The position numbers and the translations under genes were made by a program. 64,000 nucleotides of DNA, taken from the NCBI RefSeq assembly GCF_001311925.1, contig NZ_BBCG01000003.1:1-64000 (forward strand). The letters run 5' to 3'. Under the pieces are notes generated by a model. That model saw only the letters and a list, made by a program, of their open reading frames with translations, searched no databases and was not told the origin of the DNA. Positions 10,665-19,944 of the stretch are shown here, in pieces (position 1 is the stretch's first letter; each line of letters starts with the position of its first letter). Source of the stretch: Cellulosilyticum ruminicola JCM 14822 (lineage in GTDB: Bacteria; Bacillota; Clostridia; Lachnospirales; Cellulosilyticaceae).

Positions 10665-10702
10665 CCTACACCATCCTCTAATTATGCATTTTTTATTTTT
10701 GA

Positions 10703-10748
10703 CAAAAAGAAAAGGCAATAATAGAAAAGTCCTATCATTGCCTTTTTG
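10703..10748 (-). terminator. pyr leader attenuator terminator
   Basis: On the minus strand AAAAGGCAATGATAG pairs with CTATTATTGCCTTTT and is followed by CTTTTTG. It stands some 40 bases before pyrB and 220 bases after the promoter, so readthrough must be controlled for the operon to be expressed. Its 5' arm can instead pair with an upstream leader segment (see the PyrR-type loop). Confidence 0.8.
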
Positions 10749-10908
10749 CTCACTTAAAAATATATATTTTGTTACATTAGCATCATATATTATGACCTAA
10801 CGCAAAATATATATATGTACTACTTTATTAAAATAATTATAAAATGTTCCAAAGTATGTGAACTACTTTAAGTTACATTTTATAATTTATTTGACGAAAT
10901 CATCTCTT

Positions 10909-10940
10909 CCTTTTTGGTCTCTCTGTACCAAGCTTAAAGG
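10909..10940 (-). promoter_or_regulatory. Candidate PyrR-binding anti-antiterminator loop
   Basis: The minus-strand RNA folds as CCTTT-AAGC-TTGGT-ACAGAGAG-ACCAA-AAAGG: a lower stem, a one-sided internal bulge, an upper stem, and a loop containing CAGAGAG. PyrR-binding loops have this architecture with loop consensus CNGNGAG. The lower-stem strand is part of ATTGCCTTT (10936-10944), which is exactly complementary to AAAGGCAAT (10737-10745) in the terminator. The two structures are therefore mutually exclusive. No pyrR gene lies in the window. Confidence 0.65.
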
Positions 10941-10982
10941 CAATATTTGTTCAATTTGTCTATAAAATTTTTAACTAAAAAT

Positions 10983-11011
10983 ACTTTAACACTCTTTTAT
11001 TACAGTGTCAA
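10983..11011 (-). promoter_or_regulatory. Promoter of the pyr operon
   Basis: A consensus -35 TTGACA (11006-11011) stands 17 bases from TAAAGT (10983-10988). Transcription would begin near 10975, just before the attenuator leader and just after the end of the thymidine-kinase-like gene. Confidence 0.75.
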
Positions 11012-11032
11012 TATATTCTACATATTTATTTT

Positions 11033-11635
11033 TTATTCTTCAACTTGTCCTAGCATTTGATAAATTTTATAGAAATCAAGCTTAGACGCTGTCGTATAAC
11101 TTGTCTTATCAAGGTCACCTACTATGACGCTTTCTTCATCCATCACAAGTGGTGATGGGATGCCATTTGTATAGCGAATATGATGACTTAATGTATGTTG
11201 ATTTTTATCTACCATTTTGATAATTTCAATTTCATCCGCATAACCAAGTGCAAGTCCTGCGCTTGGGAATGGCTCACCTTTCCAAGACATTCTTAATCCA
11301 TACATGCTGATATTTGTATTTGAAATGGCACTAATTTTATATAAATCTTTTACTTGCTGCTCACTTAGCATATGAAATTCATCAACTACAATATAATCAT
11401 AATTATTCATAATGATTTCATTCACATTAATACTTTCATCTGGTGAAACAAGTAAATCTGCTTTTACTTTATCTTTAATAAGCCTACTGCAAATAAATCC
11501 CCCGTCTCTTGTATCCATTGCTGGCTTAAGGACTAATGTTCTTAAATTTCTAATTTTTAAATTTTGCACCTCTGCAATGGCTCTTGCAGATTTAGAAGAA
11601 CCCATTACTCCTACCGTCACTTTAAAAAAACCCAT
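11033..11635 (-). CDS. Thymidine kinase-like P-loop protein
   Basis: The 200-residue protein follows the thymidine kinase plan: an N-terminal P-loop region GVMGSSKSA (residues 9-17), VLKPAMDTRDGGFICSR as in the TK sequence LLKPAxDTR, and the Walker B/base segment IVVDEFHML. Thymidine kinase salvages thymidine to dTMP. Two features are unusual: the P-loop Gly before the Lys is replaced by Ser, and the four-cysteine zinc lasso of bacterial TKs is absent. It may therefore be an altered or inactive relative rather than a true Tdk. It lies directly upstream of the pyr promoter on the same strand. Confidence 0.7.
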   Translation of the reverse strand: MGFFKVTVGVMGSSKSARAIAEVQNLKIRNLRTLVLKPAMDTRDGGFICSRLIKDKVKADLLVSPDESINVNEIIMNNYDYIVVDEFHMLSEQQVKDLYKISAISNTNISMYGLRMSWKGEPFPSAGLALGYADEIEIIKMVDKNQHTLSHHIRYTNGIPSPLVMDEESVIVGDLDKTSYTTASKLDFYKIYQMLGQVEE

Positions 11636-11724
11636 GACTTCGTCTCCTTTTTAATAAAATTTCGCTTTTAGCATTATACTATATAAATTTACGAAATTAA
11701 ATTCTTGACATATGCAAATTTAAT

Positions 11725-12315
11725 TTATCCCTTATATTCATAAGACATAAGTGCTTCTTCATCCATTTCTAGAAGTCCCCTTAAAAGCTGTCGGCGCTGC
11801 TTTTCATCTACTACCTTATCTTTAATTACTGTACGAAGTTCTCCTAATTTCTGCACATAATTTCCAAAGTCCTCAGAATACTTTTCTTCTAATTCTCTTT
11901 GGATTTTAGCCGCTAAGGCTGGACTATTGCCACCAGTTGAAACGGCAATGACTAAATCTCCTCTTTGCATACTGCTTGGCACAATGAAACTAGAAAGCGC
12001 TTCATTAGTAGCAATATTACAAAGGATATGATGAGCTCTGCAATATAGGGCAATCCCTTCATTACACGCCTGATCACTAGTAGCTACAATCACAAGCAAA
12101 GCCTCTCCCCTTAATTGTTCTAACATTGCCATTTCAAATGGACTTTCTATACATTGAATAGGTAACTCTTTTAATGCTTCTATAAACCTTTCACTAATCA
12201 CCGTTACTTTGCCGCCATAGGTTAATAAACTTTTTACCTTACGATAAGCGACGTTACCGCCACCTATGACTATACATCTAAATTGACTTAAATCTAGCAT
12301 TAATGGATAATACAT
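11725..12315 (-). CDS. Precorrin-2 dehydrogenase (siroheme synthase N-terminal domain)
   Basis: NAD-dependent oxidation of precorrin-2 to sirohydrochlorin, and possibly iron chelation to siroheme, as in SirC/Met8p/CysG-N. The Rossmann motif VIGGGNVAYRK is at residues 16-26. FIVPSSMQRGDLVIAVSTGGNSPALA is the family's central catalytic region, and the short helical C-terminus fits the single-domain form. At 196 residues there is no methyltransferase domain. No other tetrapyrrole gene is nearby, so the partner enzymes must be encoded elsewhere. AGGAGGAAAA precedes the ATG. Confidence 0.88.
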   Translation of the reverse strand: MYYPLMLDLSQFRCIVIGGGNVAYRKVKSLLTYGGKVTVISERFIEALKELPIQCIESPFEMAMLEQLRGEALLVIVATSDQACNEGIALYCRAHHILCNIATNEALSSFIVPSSMQRGDLVIAVSTGGNSPALAAKIQRELEEKYSEDFGNYVQKLGELRTVIKDKVVDEKQRRQLLRGLLEMDEEALMSYEYKG

Positions 12316-12791
12316 ATTTTTCCTCCTAAATCTTATTTCTTCCTTATATATCCTTTCTTTCTATTTTATCTTATTTTTATGTATTTAAATAAGGATTTTA
12401 ACTTTTCAAGGCGTTACATTAACAAGTTTATCTCATAATTTACTAAATGTCTTTGTTAGAAATACCTATTTTTTCTTATTCCCTGCAAAATGGTGCAATA
12501 GTTTTCATTTTCTTTCATCATAAATCAGAAAAATCAAACCTGGTTTTCAGATGTTTTCTAAGGCCTATTCTTATTAACTTTTTCATAAACCCTTTAAACA
12601 TAAGCTTTTTGTTCTTTATTAAATAATCTATATTTTCTTTCAAATAAATACACCTTATTTTTTTCTTGCATTTTAAAACTCATTATGTTAACTTATATAT
12701 AGTAAATCAGATAATTCATCTATATGCGTGTGCTTTATTACGCACATATTGACTAGAATTAACTAGAAATTTAGACGGAGGTATTACATAC
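12316..12791. other. Divergent intergenic region
   Basis: This is about 475 bp of AT-rich DNA between two divergently transcribed genes. I see no gene or riboswitch. A plus-strand promoter candidate and a weak hairpin (12723-12749, tatgcgtg with cgcacata) lie near the symporter start. Confidence 0.4.
12666..12694 (+). promoter_or_regulatory. Possible promoter of the symporter gene
   Basis: TTGCAT (12666-12671) and TAACTT (12689-12694) are 17 bases apart, about 100 bases before the start codon. The match to consensus is only moderate. Confidence 0.35.
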
Positions 12792-14066
12792 ATGAAAAAG
12801 CTTTCAAACACGACTAAAACCCTTATCGCCTTAGTTTTAGGTGGAATCTTTGGGATTTTCCTTTCGGTACTCCCTGAAAATAAATTTGTTCAGACTTATT
12901 TATTAGATGGCATTTTAAAACTAGCAGGTACAGGCTTTTTAAATGCAATTAAACTTATCGTTGTACCTTTAGTATTTGTTTCAATTGTTTATGCCACAGC
13001 TTCTTTAGATGACTTAAAGAAAGTCGGACGCATCGGTGGTAAAACATTTATCTTTTATATGCTAACAACAGCACTTGCAATTATTCTTGCTTTAAGCATT
13101 GGCGGGATTTTAAAACCTGGTATTGGCGTAGATCTTGCAGCCATTAAAGCAAATGAAATTGCCACAACAGCAAACGCAACAAGTGTAAATTTTGTAGATA
13201 CACTTTTAAATATGATTCCAACAAATATTTTTGCAGCCTTTTCAGAAGGGAATACACTTGGTATTATTTTCTTCGCCCTTTTACTTGGACTTAGCATTAC
13301 AGCAGTTGGCGAAAAGGCTCAGCCACTTCTTACTGTATTCGAATCAGCTAATGAAGTCCTTTTAAAACTTGTACAAATGATTATGCACTTTGCACCATAT
13401 GGGATTTTCGCACTTTTAGCAACTACATTTGCTAACTTTGGTTTTACAGCCCTTATGCCACTGATGAAATATGTTTTAACAGTTCTTTTAGGACTTGCCC
13501 TTCAACTCTTAGTTGTTTATATGGGAATGTTACTTTTCATTGGTAAATTAAGACCTTCTATATTCCTTAAGAAGTTTGCACCAATCTTCAATGTGTGTTT
13601 ATCGACTTCTTCTTCAAGTGCGGCGTTGCCATTAGCCCTTGAACACTCTGAGGCTTCATTTGGTGTTTCTAAAAAAGTAAGTTCATTTACATTACCACTT
13701 GGCGCAACAATTAATATGGATGGTACAGCTATTATGCAGGGGATTTCTGTAATGTTCATTGCTCAAATCTACGGGATCCATCTCGGACTTAATGACTATC
13801 TCATGGTAATTCTTTCAGCTGTACTTGCTTCAATTGGTACTGCCGGAGTACCTGGCGTTGGTATGATTATGCTCACTATGGTACTTGCATCAGTTAACTT
13901 ACCACTTGAAGGGATTGCCCTTATTATGGGTGTTGACCGTATCATCGACATGTTCCGTACAGCAGTTAATGTAGCTGGCGATAATGTCTGTACACTTTTA
14001 ATTGCTAAAAATGAAAATGAATTTGATGAAACAGTTTATAATCGCATGGATAATAGTGATTTTTAA
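12792..14066 (+). CDS. Dicarboxylate/amino acid:cation symporter (DAACS family)
   Basis: A sodium- or proton-coupled transporter of the GltP/GltPh fold in the cytoplasmic membrane. Hallmarks are the serine-rich hairpin STSSSSA (residues 271-277), NMDGT (308-312) and the TM8 set Asp386, Arg389, Thr390, Asn393 and Asp397 within DMFRTAVNVAGD. These match the GltPh residues that bind aspartate and sodium, so an acidic amino acid or C4-dicarboxylate is the likely substrate. The length of 424 residues is normal, and GGAGG precedes the ATG. It stands alone as a plus-strand unit with its own terminator. Confidence 0.92.
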   Translation: MKKLSNTTKTLIALVLGGIFGIFLSVLPENKFVQTYLLDGILKLAGTGFLNAIKLIVVPLVFVSIVYATASLDDLKKVGRIGGKTFIFYMLTTALAIILALSIGGILKPGIGVDLAAIKANEIATTANATSVNFVDTLLNMIPTNIFAAFSEGNTLGIIFFALLLGLSITAVGEKAQPLLTVFESANEVLLKLVQMIMHFAPYGIFALLATTFANFGFTALMPLMKYVLTVLLGLALQLLVVYMGMLLFIGKLRPSIFLKKFAPIFNVCLSTSSSSAALPLALEHSEASFGVSKKVSSFTLPLGATINMDGTAIMQGISVMFIAQIYGIHLGLNDYLMVILSAVLASIGTAGVPGVGMIMLTMVLASVNLPLEGIALIMGVDRIIDMFRTAVNVAGDNVCTLLIAKNENEFDETVYNRMDNSDF

Positions 14067-14100
14067 TTAGACTAATTTAAATAAAAAACAGATAAAATAT

Positions 14101-14154
14101 AAAAATACCCTATAGAGAGACATTAATAAAAAGTCTACCCTATAGGGTATTTTT
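14101..14154. terminator. Terminator after the symporter
   Basis: A perfect 15-base inverted repeat (aaaaataccctatag and its complement) is separated by 24 bases, with T-runs on both strands. It serves the symporter and shields it from minus-strand transcription from the IS relic. Confidence 0.75.
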
Positions 14155-14163
14155 GTATATAAT

Positions 14164-14781
14164 ACTATAAACGTGCATAAATGCATCCAATTAATTACCA
14201 AACTCTTACCCTTTACTGTCACCAAGTCAAGTTCATGTTGCTTAAGTGTTTTAATAAAGTCATTAATTTTTATACCATCTTCTCCATCACCTCTAGGGAA
14301 GATTTTACGATTAGATTTTAGAGCACCAAGATAGTTAAACCCTATCTGAGTTGCAGCATTAAATAATGCCGCACAACTATACCAACTATCAGCTAAAACA
14401 TAGCCTTTGTTAACTGGATGCGGTAGCTCTTTTAATAAGTTTGCAGCTATTTCTATTTTACTGGACGCATCTTTTTGATAAAGTACAATGTCATATTGGA
14501 TCACAAGGTCTCCACATCGAAGCATAACAACAACAAACTGATGTCCATATACTGTTTTTCTTTTTAAATGGGAGTTATGAAATGAACAACCTTGAATGAT
14601 ATTTTTGGCCTTTAACGAGGGCACTATTTTCTCATTAACCGTATCATCAATAATAATGTAAATCGGTTCGTGAGTATCTTTCGAATGTTGCCATATACGC
14701 TTAATAGCTATATTTTCATTTTCTGAAATAGCAAAAATTCATCCCATAAACTTATTGGAACTAATTTTGCACGTTTATAGT
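14164..14781. mobile_element. Internally deleted insertion sequence relic
   Basis: Perfect 14-base terminal inverted repeats ACTATAAACGTGCA (14164-14177) and TGCACGTTTATAGT (14768-14781) bracket a minus-strand transposase fragment. The whole element is only about 618 bp, too short for a complete DDE transposase. Both ends survive, so the loss is internal. No clear target-site duplication is visible. Confidence 0.75.
14178..14738 (-). pseudogene. DDE transposase fragment (IS4-like)
   Basis: The minus-strand frame reads IYIIIDDTVNEKIVPSLKAK, then FHNSHLKRKTVYGHQFV, then GYVLADSWYSCAALF, resembling the two aspartate-containing blocks of IS4/IS701-type DDE transposases. A TGA at 14739-14741 cuts the frame on the N-terminal side and only 14178-14738 remains. 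The frame runs on beyond the right end of the element as non-transposase sequence. It cannot encode an active enzyme. It could be mobilised in trans if an intact relative exists in the genome, since both inverted repeats are intact. Confidence 0.7.
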
Positions 14782-14785
14782 TTAT

Positions 14786-14840
14786 AAATAAAACAAGGAG
14801 TACGTTACACCTTCATGTATACTTACTCCTTGTTTTATTT
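14786..14840. terminator. Terminator of guaB
   Basis: A perfect 17-base inverted repeat (aaataaaacaaggagta, 14786-14802, with 14824-14840) has T-rich ends on both strands. It lies 15 bases past the guaB stop. Confidence 0.85.
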
Positions 14841-14855
14841 ATTGAATCTTTGTTT

Positions 14856-16364
14856 TTATTTAGATGGTACCATATTTTTGTCTTTTAAAACGACGTCATG
14901 TGCGCCACCTTCTACAATACTTACAGAAGATACAAGTGTAAGTTTTGCTTTTTGTTGTAATTCAGAAATACTAAGGGCACCACAGTTACACATTGTTGAA
15001 CGCACTTTACTAAGTGTAACTGCAAGATTATCATGTAAGCTTCCTGCATAAGGTACATAAGAATCTACCCCTTCTTCGAAAGAAAGTTTCGCTGCACCAC
15101 CCATATCATAGCGTTGCCAGTTTCTAGCTCTTGATGAACCTTCTCCCCAGTACTCTTTCATATAGTTACCATTTACAAGTACTTTGTTTGTTGGGCTTTC
15201 ATCAAAACGTGAGAAGTATCTTCCGAGCATACAAAAGTCACATCCCATTGCAAGTGCTAATGTAATATGATAATCATGAACGATGCCACCATCCGCACAA
15301 ATAGGCACATATACACCTGTTTCTTTGAAATATTCATCTCTTGCTTTAGCAACTTCAATAACTGCTGTTGCTTGACCACGTCCGATTCCTTTTGTTTCAC
15401 GTGTGATACAAATAGAACCGCCACCAATACCAACTTTGATAAAGTCTGCCCCTGCATCAGCTAAAAATCTAAATCCTTCTGCATCTACAACATTTCCAGC
15501 ACCTACTTTAACTTTATCTCCATATTTTTCACGAACATAAGCGATTGTCATTTGTTGCCACTCTGAAAATCCTTCAGAAGAGTCAATACAAAGCACATCT
15601 GCTCCAGCTTCTACTAAAGCTGGTACACGCTCAGCATAATCTCTTGTATTGATACCAGCACCTACGATATAACGTTTAGAAGCATCTAAAAGTTCATAAG
15701 GATTTTCTTTATGTGATTCATAGTCTTTACGGAATACAAAGTAAACAAGTCTTTGATTTTCATCAACAATAGGAAGGGCATTTATTTTATGATCCCAAAT
15801 AATATTATTTGCTTCACTTAATGTAATGCCTTCTTTTGCATAAATTAATTTATCAAGTGGTGTCATAAATTCTTTTACTTTTATATCAGGGTCAAGACGA
15901 CTAATACGATAGTCTTTACTTGTTACCATTCCTAAAAGTTTACCACTAGAAGAACCATCTTCTGTTACTGCAACTGTTGTATGTCCTGTTTCTTCTTTTA
16001 AAGCAATAATATCTTTTAAAGTTGCTTCAGGACTAATGTTCGAATCGCTAGGTACAAAACCTGCTTTGTAACTTTTAACACGTTTAATCATATTGGCTTG
16101 CTCTTCAATTGTTTGAGAACCATAAATAAAAGAAATACCACCTTCTTTTGCAAGTGCAACTGCCATTGTATCGTTTGAAACAGATTGCATGATTGCAGAA
16201 ACAAGTGGAATATTCATTGAAAGTGCAGGTGTTTCCCCTTTTTTAAATTTAACAAGCGGTGTCTTTAAAGACGCATTAGCAGGAATGCACTCCTTAGATG
16301 AATATCCAGGAACCAATAAGTACTCACTAAAAGTATGAGAAGGTTCTTCATAATAGTATGCCAT
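14856..16364 (-). CDS. guaB: Inosine-5'-monophosphate dehydrogenase
   Basis: Oxidises IMP to XMP with NAD, the branch point to guanine nucleotides. The catalytic loop [18 protein letters not shown] holds the nucleophilic Cys, and two CBS domains sit between about residues 110 and 225 ([13 protein letters not shown] and [13 protein letters not shown]). At 502 residues with the [11 protein letters not shown]-terminal region it is full length. I place the start at ATG 16364 ([10 protein letters not shown]) because AAGGAG lies 8 bases upstream; GTG at 16373 would overlap that site. It is transcribed alone between two terminators. Confidence 0.95.
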   Translation of the reverse strand: MAYYYEEPSHTFSEYLLVPGYSSKECIPANASLKTPLVKFKKGETPALSMNIPLVSAIMQSVSNDTMAVALAKEGGISFIYGSQTIEEQANMIKRVKSYKAGFVPSDSNISPEATLKDIIALKEETGHTTVAVTEDGSSSGKLLGMVTSKDYRISRLDPDIKVKEFMTPLDKLIYAKEGITLSEANNIIWDHKINALPIVDENQRLVYFVFRKDYESHKENPYELLDASKRYIVGAGINTRDYAERVPALVEAGADVLCIDSSEGFSEWQQMTIAYVREKYGDKVKVGAGNVVDAEGFRFLADAGADFIKVGIGGGSICITRETKGIGRGQATAVIEVAKARDEYFKETGVYVPICADGGIVHDYHITLALAMGCDFCMLGRYFSRFDESPTNKVLVNGNYMKEYWGEGSSRARNWQRYDMGGAAKLSFEEGVDSYVPYAGSLHDNLAVTLSKVRSTMCNCGALSISELQQKAKLTLVSSVSIVEGGAHDVVLKDKNMVPSK

Positions 16365-16395
16365 TATATTCACTCCTTAAAATATTTTATACAAA

Positions 16396-16424
16396 AGTAT
16401 AACGCTTTCTGACATAAAAAACAA
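16396..16424 (-). promoter_or_regulatory. Promoter of guaB
   Basis: TTGTTT (16419-16424) and TATACT (16396-16401) are separated by 17 bases, 32 bases upstream of the start codon. No riboswitch-like structure is seen between them and the gene. Confidence 0.5.
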
Positions 16425-16569
16425 TATTTTTTATAATATTAATCATTTTTATAGTATTTTTAAATATTTAACTTTATTTGTTGCAATATGTGACAATTTA
16501 AATTGAATTTATGTCTTATTTTTGACTATTATAACCTATAAAATATTGTTTAAGATAACCCCCTTACAA

Positions 16570-16612
16570 AAAAACACCTATACAATTTATTATTATTGTA
16601 TAAGTATTTTTA
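16570..16612 (-). terminator. Terminator after the chemotaxis receptor pseudogene
   Basis: Arms acctatacaat and attgtataagt pair around an 8-base loop, followed on the minus strand by GTGTTTTTTTG. It lies 40 bases past the receptor's stop codon. Confidence 0.6.
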
Positions 16613-16643
16613 TTCTTAATATCTACTAATAACTTATATTAAA

Positions 16644-18621
16644 TTATAATTTAAACTTATTAATCTGTGTTTCTAAGTTTTGAACAAGTTTTAGTAACTG
16701 CTCAGAACCTTTACCAATGTTTTTGCTAGATTCTCTAAATGTGTTTGTAATGTCAGCTACTTCTTGTGAAACACTTGAAATGTTCTTAACTGAATTAACT
16801 ACTGAATCTTTACGTTGTTTATTATAAACTGAAAGAAACGCTAATTCTTCTGTTTTAGAAATGATATTTTCAATAGCTGTTCTCATTTTAGTAAATACTT
16901 TTAATGTATTTTCACTTTCATCACGTTGCATCGCCATATCTTGGTTCATATTTCCAGTGGCATTAATGATATTTTCTCCTCCAGCTAAAACAGCACTAAT
17001 AATTTTTGTAATTTCATCAGCAGATTGTTGACTTTGTTCTGCAAGCTTTCTAATTTCTTCTGCTACAACACTAAATTCTTTTGCTCTTGCCGCTTCAATA
17101 GCCGCATTTAATGCTAATAGTTTGTTTGAGAAGCAATTTGTGTAATCGTTGTTGTAATACCTTGAATAGATGAAATACGCTCATTCATTCAGCTAATATT
17201 CACATTAAATTCATCGAATGCACCATTTACAACTTCTGCTGATTGGTGTAATCCTTCCATTTCAATTTTGCTGTACTTCACTTGATTTTCCATCTTTGAA
17301 GCATCTATTACAACTGCTTCAATACTTGCATTCATTAATTCAATATTATTACTAAGTTAGTCCATTTCTTCATTAACTTTTCCAACTTCCATAGATTGGT
17401 TTGTATTGCTTCCTGCATCGTTGTTGCAATGCTCATGCTTCCTTGAATCATACGTTCCGAGATTTGCTCTAATTCTACATCTTCATTATTTAAAACGACT
17501 ACATCTTCTTTTACACTACTTAAAAGTACTTTAAAACCTGCTACCATTTCACGAATTGATTGACTCATCACGCCAAGTTCATCTTCACGTTTATATAACT
17601 CATCTTCTAGTAACTGTGTAAAATCACCTGTTGCATATACTTTAAGCTGAGAACAAATTAATTTAATTTGCTCACTAATTCTTCTTCCTAAGAACCAAAT
17701 CGCACCGGCTATCACAATAATTCCTAAAGTAGCAACAACAACTAACAATTTGTTAATTATACCTACTTCTACTAAAACAGCACTTTCAGGTACTTCAAAG
17801 GCCATAGACCAACCATCTGAGCCTTCAACATTTGTATAAACTACAAATTTATTGATCCCATCATTAAACTTCTCTACATTACTTTGCCCCTGTATCATTC
17901 TTTTTTGAATTTCAGCAATTTCTTGTAAGCTCTTTTCTTCCTTAGCTGCCTCTATTAAGTTATATTCTTCACTTACTTCTTCAGCATCTTCTGAAGCAAT
18001 TACTGTCCCTTTTGCATTAAGCATATAAGCCGTTCCTATATTATAGTATTTTAACCCATTAATTAAAGAAGCTAAATAATCACTATCAAATCTACAAGTA
18101 ACTGCACCTACAAATGTATCACCATCTTTAATTAGTGCACCTGTAAACATGGCATATTTACCTGTTACTGGATTGTATCTTGGTTCATTAATATATGTTT
18201 GACCATTTTTTAATACTGTATAGTAAACACAGTCAGAAACATCTTTTTCATATCCATCAATAGAAGTTAAATAACCATCTGCATTAATATACCCTAAGGC
18301 AGTAATCCCGTATTTTTCGCTATATAACTTAAAATAAGTTTCTAAATGCTTTACTTTATCAGCATCACTAATATTAGGATCTTTTAATGTTACGTCATTG
18401 GCAATAAATGTGAAGATACTTACGCGTTCTTCTAAATTTTTAGTTACAACCTGTGAAGCATCTTTAATCATTTGCTGCATACTTTGTATTTTAATTGCAC
18501 TAACTTGACGATTAATATTAAGCCCAATAATAATAAATACTGTATCAAATATGAGTACACTTACGCCTACTATATATATTAGGACACGGTAAGTAATAAA
18601 TTGTTTGAGTTTTTATCTCAT
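16644..18621 (-). pseudogene. Methyl-accepting chemotaxis protein (degraded)
   Basis: A transmembrane receptor that would signal to CheA. From ATG 18621, preceded by AAAGGGGG, the frame reads M-R-stop, then a first membrane helix (VLIYIVGVSVLIFDTVFIII). An extracellular dCache-like sensor with GYINADGYLTSIDG follows, then a second helix near LLVVVATLGIIVIAGAIWFLG, a HAMP region, and the signalling hairpin with [17 protein letters not shown]. Lesions are TAA at codon 3, a frameshift near 17397, in-frame TAA near 17357, TGA near 17191, and a base missing in the [11 protein letters not shown] region near 17130. Stops and indels together make this a true pseudogene. An internal ATG at 18480 leaves a long open segment, but without the first membrane helix. 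Confidence 0.88.
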
Positions 18622-18715
18622 TATGTTGCCCCCTTTAGTATATATTATGTCAATTGTACATCGTCATTTAATCACCAAATATTAATATTTTTTACAGAAT
18701 ATTAAGTTTTTAATA

Positions 18716-18755
18716 CAAAAAAGGATTTATAACTCAAAAGTTATAAATCCTTTTT
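18716..18755 (-). terminator. Terminator of fabV
   Basis: AAAAAGGATTTATAACT pairs perfectly with its complement around a 3-base loop and ends in a T-run. It stands about 15 bases past the fabV stop. Confidence 0.85.
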
Positions 18756-18770
18756 ACATCCTCATATAAA

Positions 18771-19940
18771 TTAATCATTTGCTGCTTCTAAATCTATATC
18801 TTGACTATAATCTACTCCTTCAAATCCAAAACCAAACATATGATAAAAGTCATCCCAATAACCTTTAACATCTGCAAGTGTAGCTATATTTTCTGTTGTT
18901 ACCTTATCCCAATTTTCCATAACTTCTTTTTGAACTTCTGATTTCATTTCATAATCATCTAGACGTATACGATTCATTTCATCTACTTCTAGGCTGTTTA
19001 ACTTATCACGTAATAAACGATCCATTTGTTCAATACAGCCTTCATGAAGTCCTTTTTCCTTCATGATTTTATAAAGCAATGTAATATATAAAGGGACTAC
19101 AGGAATTGCAGAACTTGCTTGTGTCACAAGTGCTTTATTTACTGAAATATAAGCTTTAACATCTTTTTGACTTAACATCTTAGTAATTTCTAAAGAAGTG
19201 TCATATAAGTGTGCTTTAGCTGCACCTATAGAACCTTGATAATAAATAGGATATGTAAGCTCAGGCCCAATATATGAAAAAGCAATTGTTTTAGCCCCTT
19301 CTTCCAATACATCTGCATCACTTAAAGCCTCCATCCAATCCTTCCAATCTTCTCCACCCATAACTTTTACAGTGTGAGCGATTTCTTCCTCTGTAGCAGG
19401 TGCTATAGAGGCCTTAGTAATTGCATGATTCTTTAAATCTAAATTCTTATTTTCAAAAGAATCTCCTACTGTTTTTAAAACAGATTTATATACTGTCCCA
19501 TCAGCTACTTGACGACGTGGTGCAGCTAAACTATAAATGACTAAATCTACTTTTCCTAAATCTTCTTTAATAAGTGCTATAGCTTCTTTTTTTACTTCCT
19601 TTGAAAAAGCATCTCCATTAATTGTTTTTGCATAATGCCCTTCAGCTTGTGCTATTTTTTCAAAGGCTTTTGTATTATACCAGCCTGCTGTAGCTGTACG
19701 ACGCTCCGTTCCTGGTTTCTCAAACATAATGCCAAGTGTATCTGCTTCGCACCCAAAAGCTGCTGCAATACGTGCAGCTAGTCCATAGCCTGTAGAAGCA
19801 CCAATGACTAATACTTTTTTTGCCCCTTCCATTTTCCCTTTTGATTTTACATAATCAATTTGTGCCTTTACGTTTGCTTTACATCCTTCTGGATGGGCTG
19901 TTGTACAAATATAATCTCTTACTTTTGGTTTAATAATCAT
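18771..19940 (-). CDS. fabV: Trans-2-enoyl-CoA/ACP reductase (FabV type)
   Basis: NADH-dependent reduction of the double bond of enoyl-ACP or enoyl-CoA in fatty acid synthesis, or butyryl-CoA formation in clostridia. The NADH-binding loop VLVIGASTGYGLAARIAAAFG starts near residue 44. The catalytic Tyr and Lys lie in YYQGSIGAAKAHLY, spaced Y-x8-K as in FabV/TER. The length of 389 residues is typical. A small unknown gene ends 4 bases upstream of its ATG, so the two are co-transcribed. Whether it is a TER or a true enoyl-ACP reductase cannot be told from sequence alone. Confidence 0.93.
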   Translation of the reverse strand: MIIKPKVRDYICTTAHPEGCKANVKAQIDYVKSKGKMEGAKKVLVIGASTGYGLAARIAAAFGCEADTLGIMFEKPGTERRTATAGWYNTKAFEKIAQAEGHYAKTINGDAFSKEVKKEAIALIKEDLGKVDLVIYSLAAPRRQVADGTVYKSVLKTVGDSFENKNLDLKNHAITKASIAPATEEEIAHTVKVMGGEDWKDWMEALSDADVLEEGAKTIAFSYIGPELTYPIYYQGSIGAAKAHLYDTSLEITKMLSQKDVKAYISVNKALVTQASSAIPVVPLYITLLYKIMKEKGLHEGCIEQMDRLLRDKLNSLEVDEMNRIRLDDYEMKSEVQKEVMENWDKVTTENIATLADVKGYWDDFYHMFGFGFEGVDYSQDIDLEAAND

Positions 19941-19944
19941 TTGT

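Noticed and set aside
10664-10718. Longer pyrB start at 10718
   Set aside because: It would lie inside the leader terminator hairpin and lacks a ribosome binding site.
12316-12791. Riboswitch or T-box before the symporter
   Set aside because: I found only a weak hairpin and no conserved T-box or riboswitch sequence.
14067-14177. C-terminal extension of the transposase frame
   Set aside because: It passes through the inverted repeat into the symporter's terminator, so it is chance coding.
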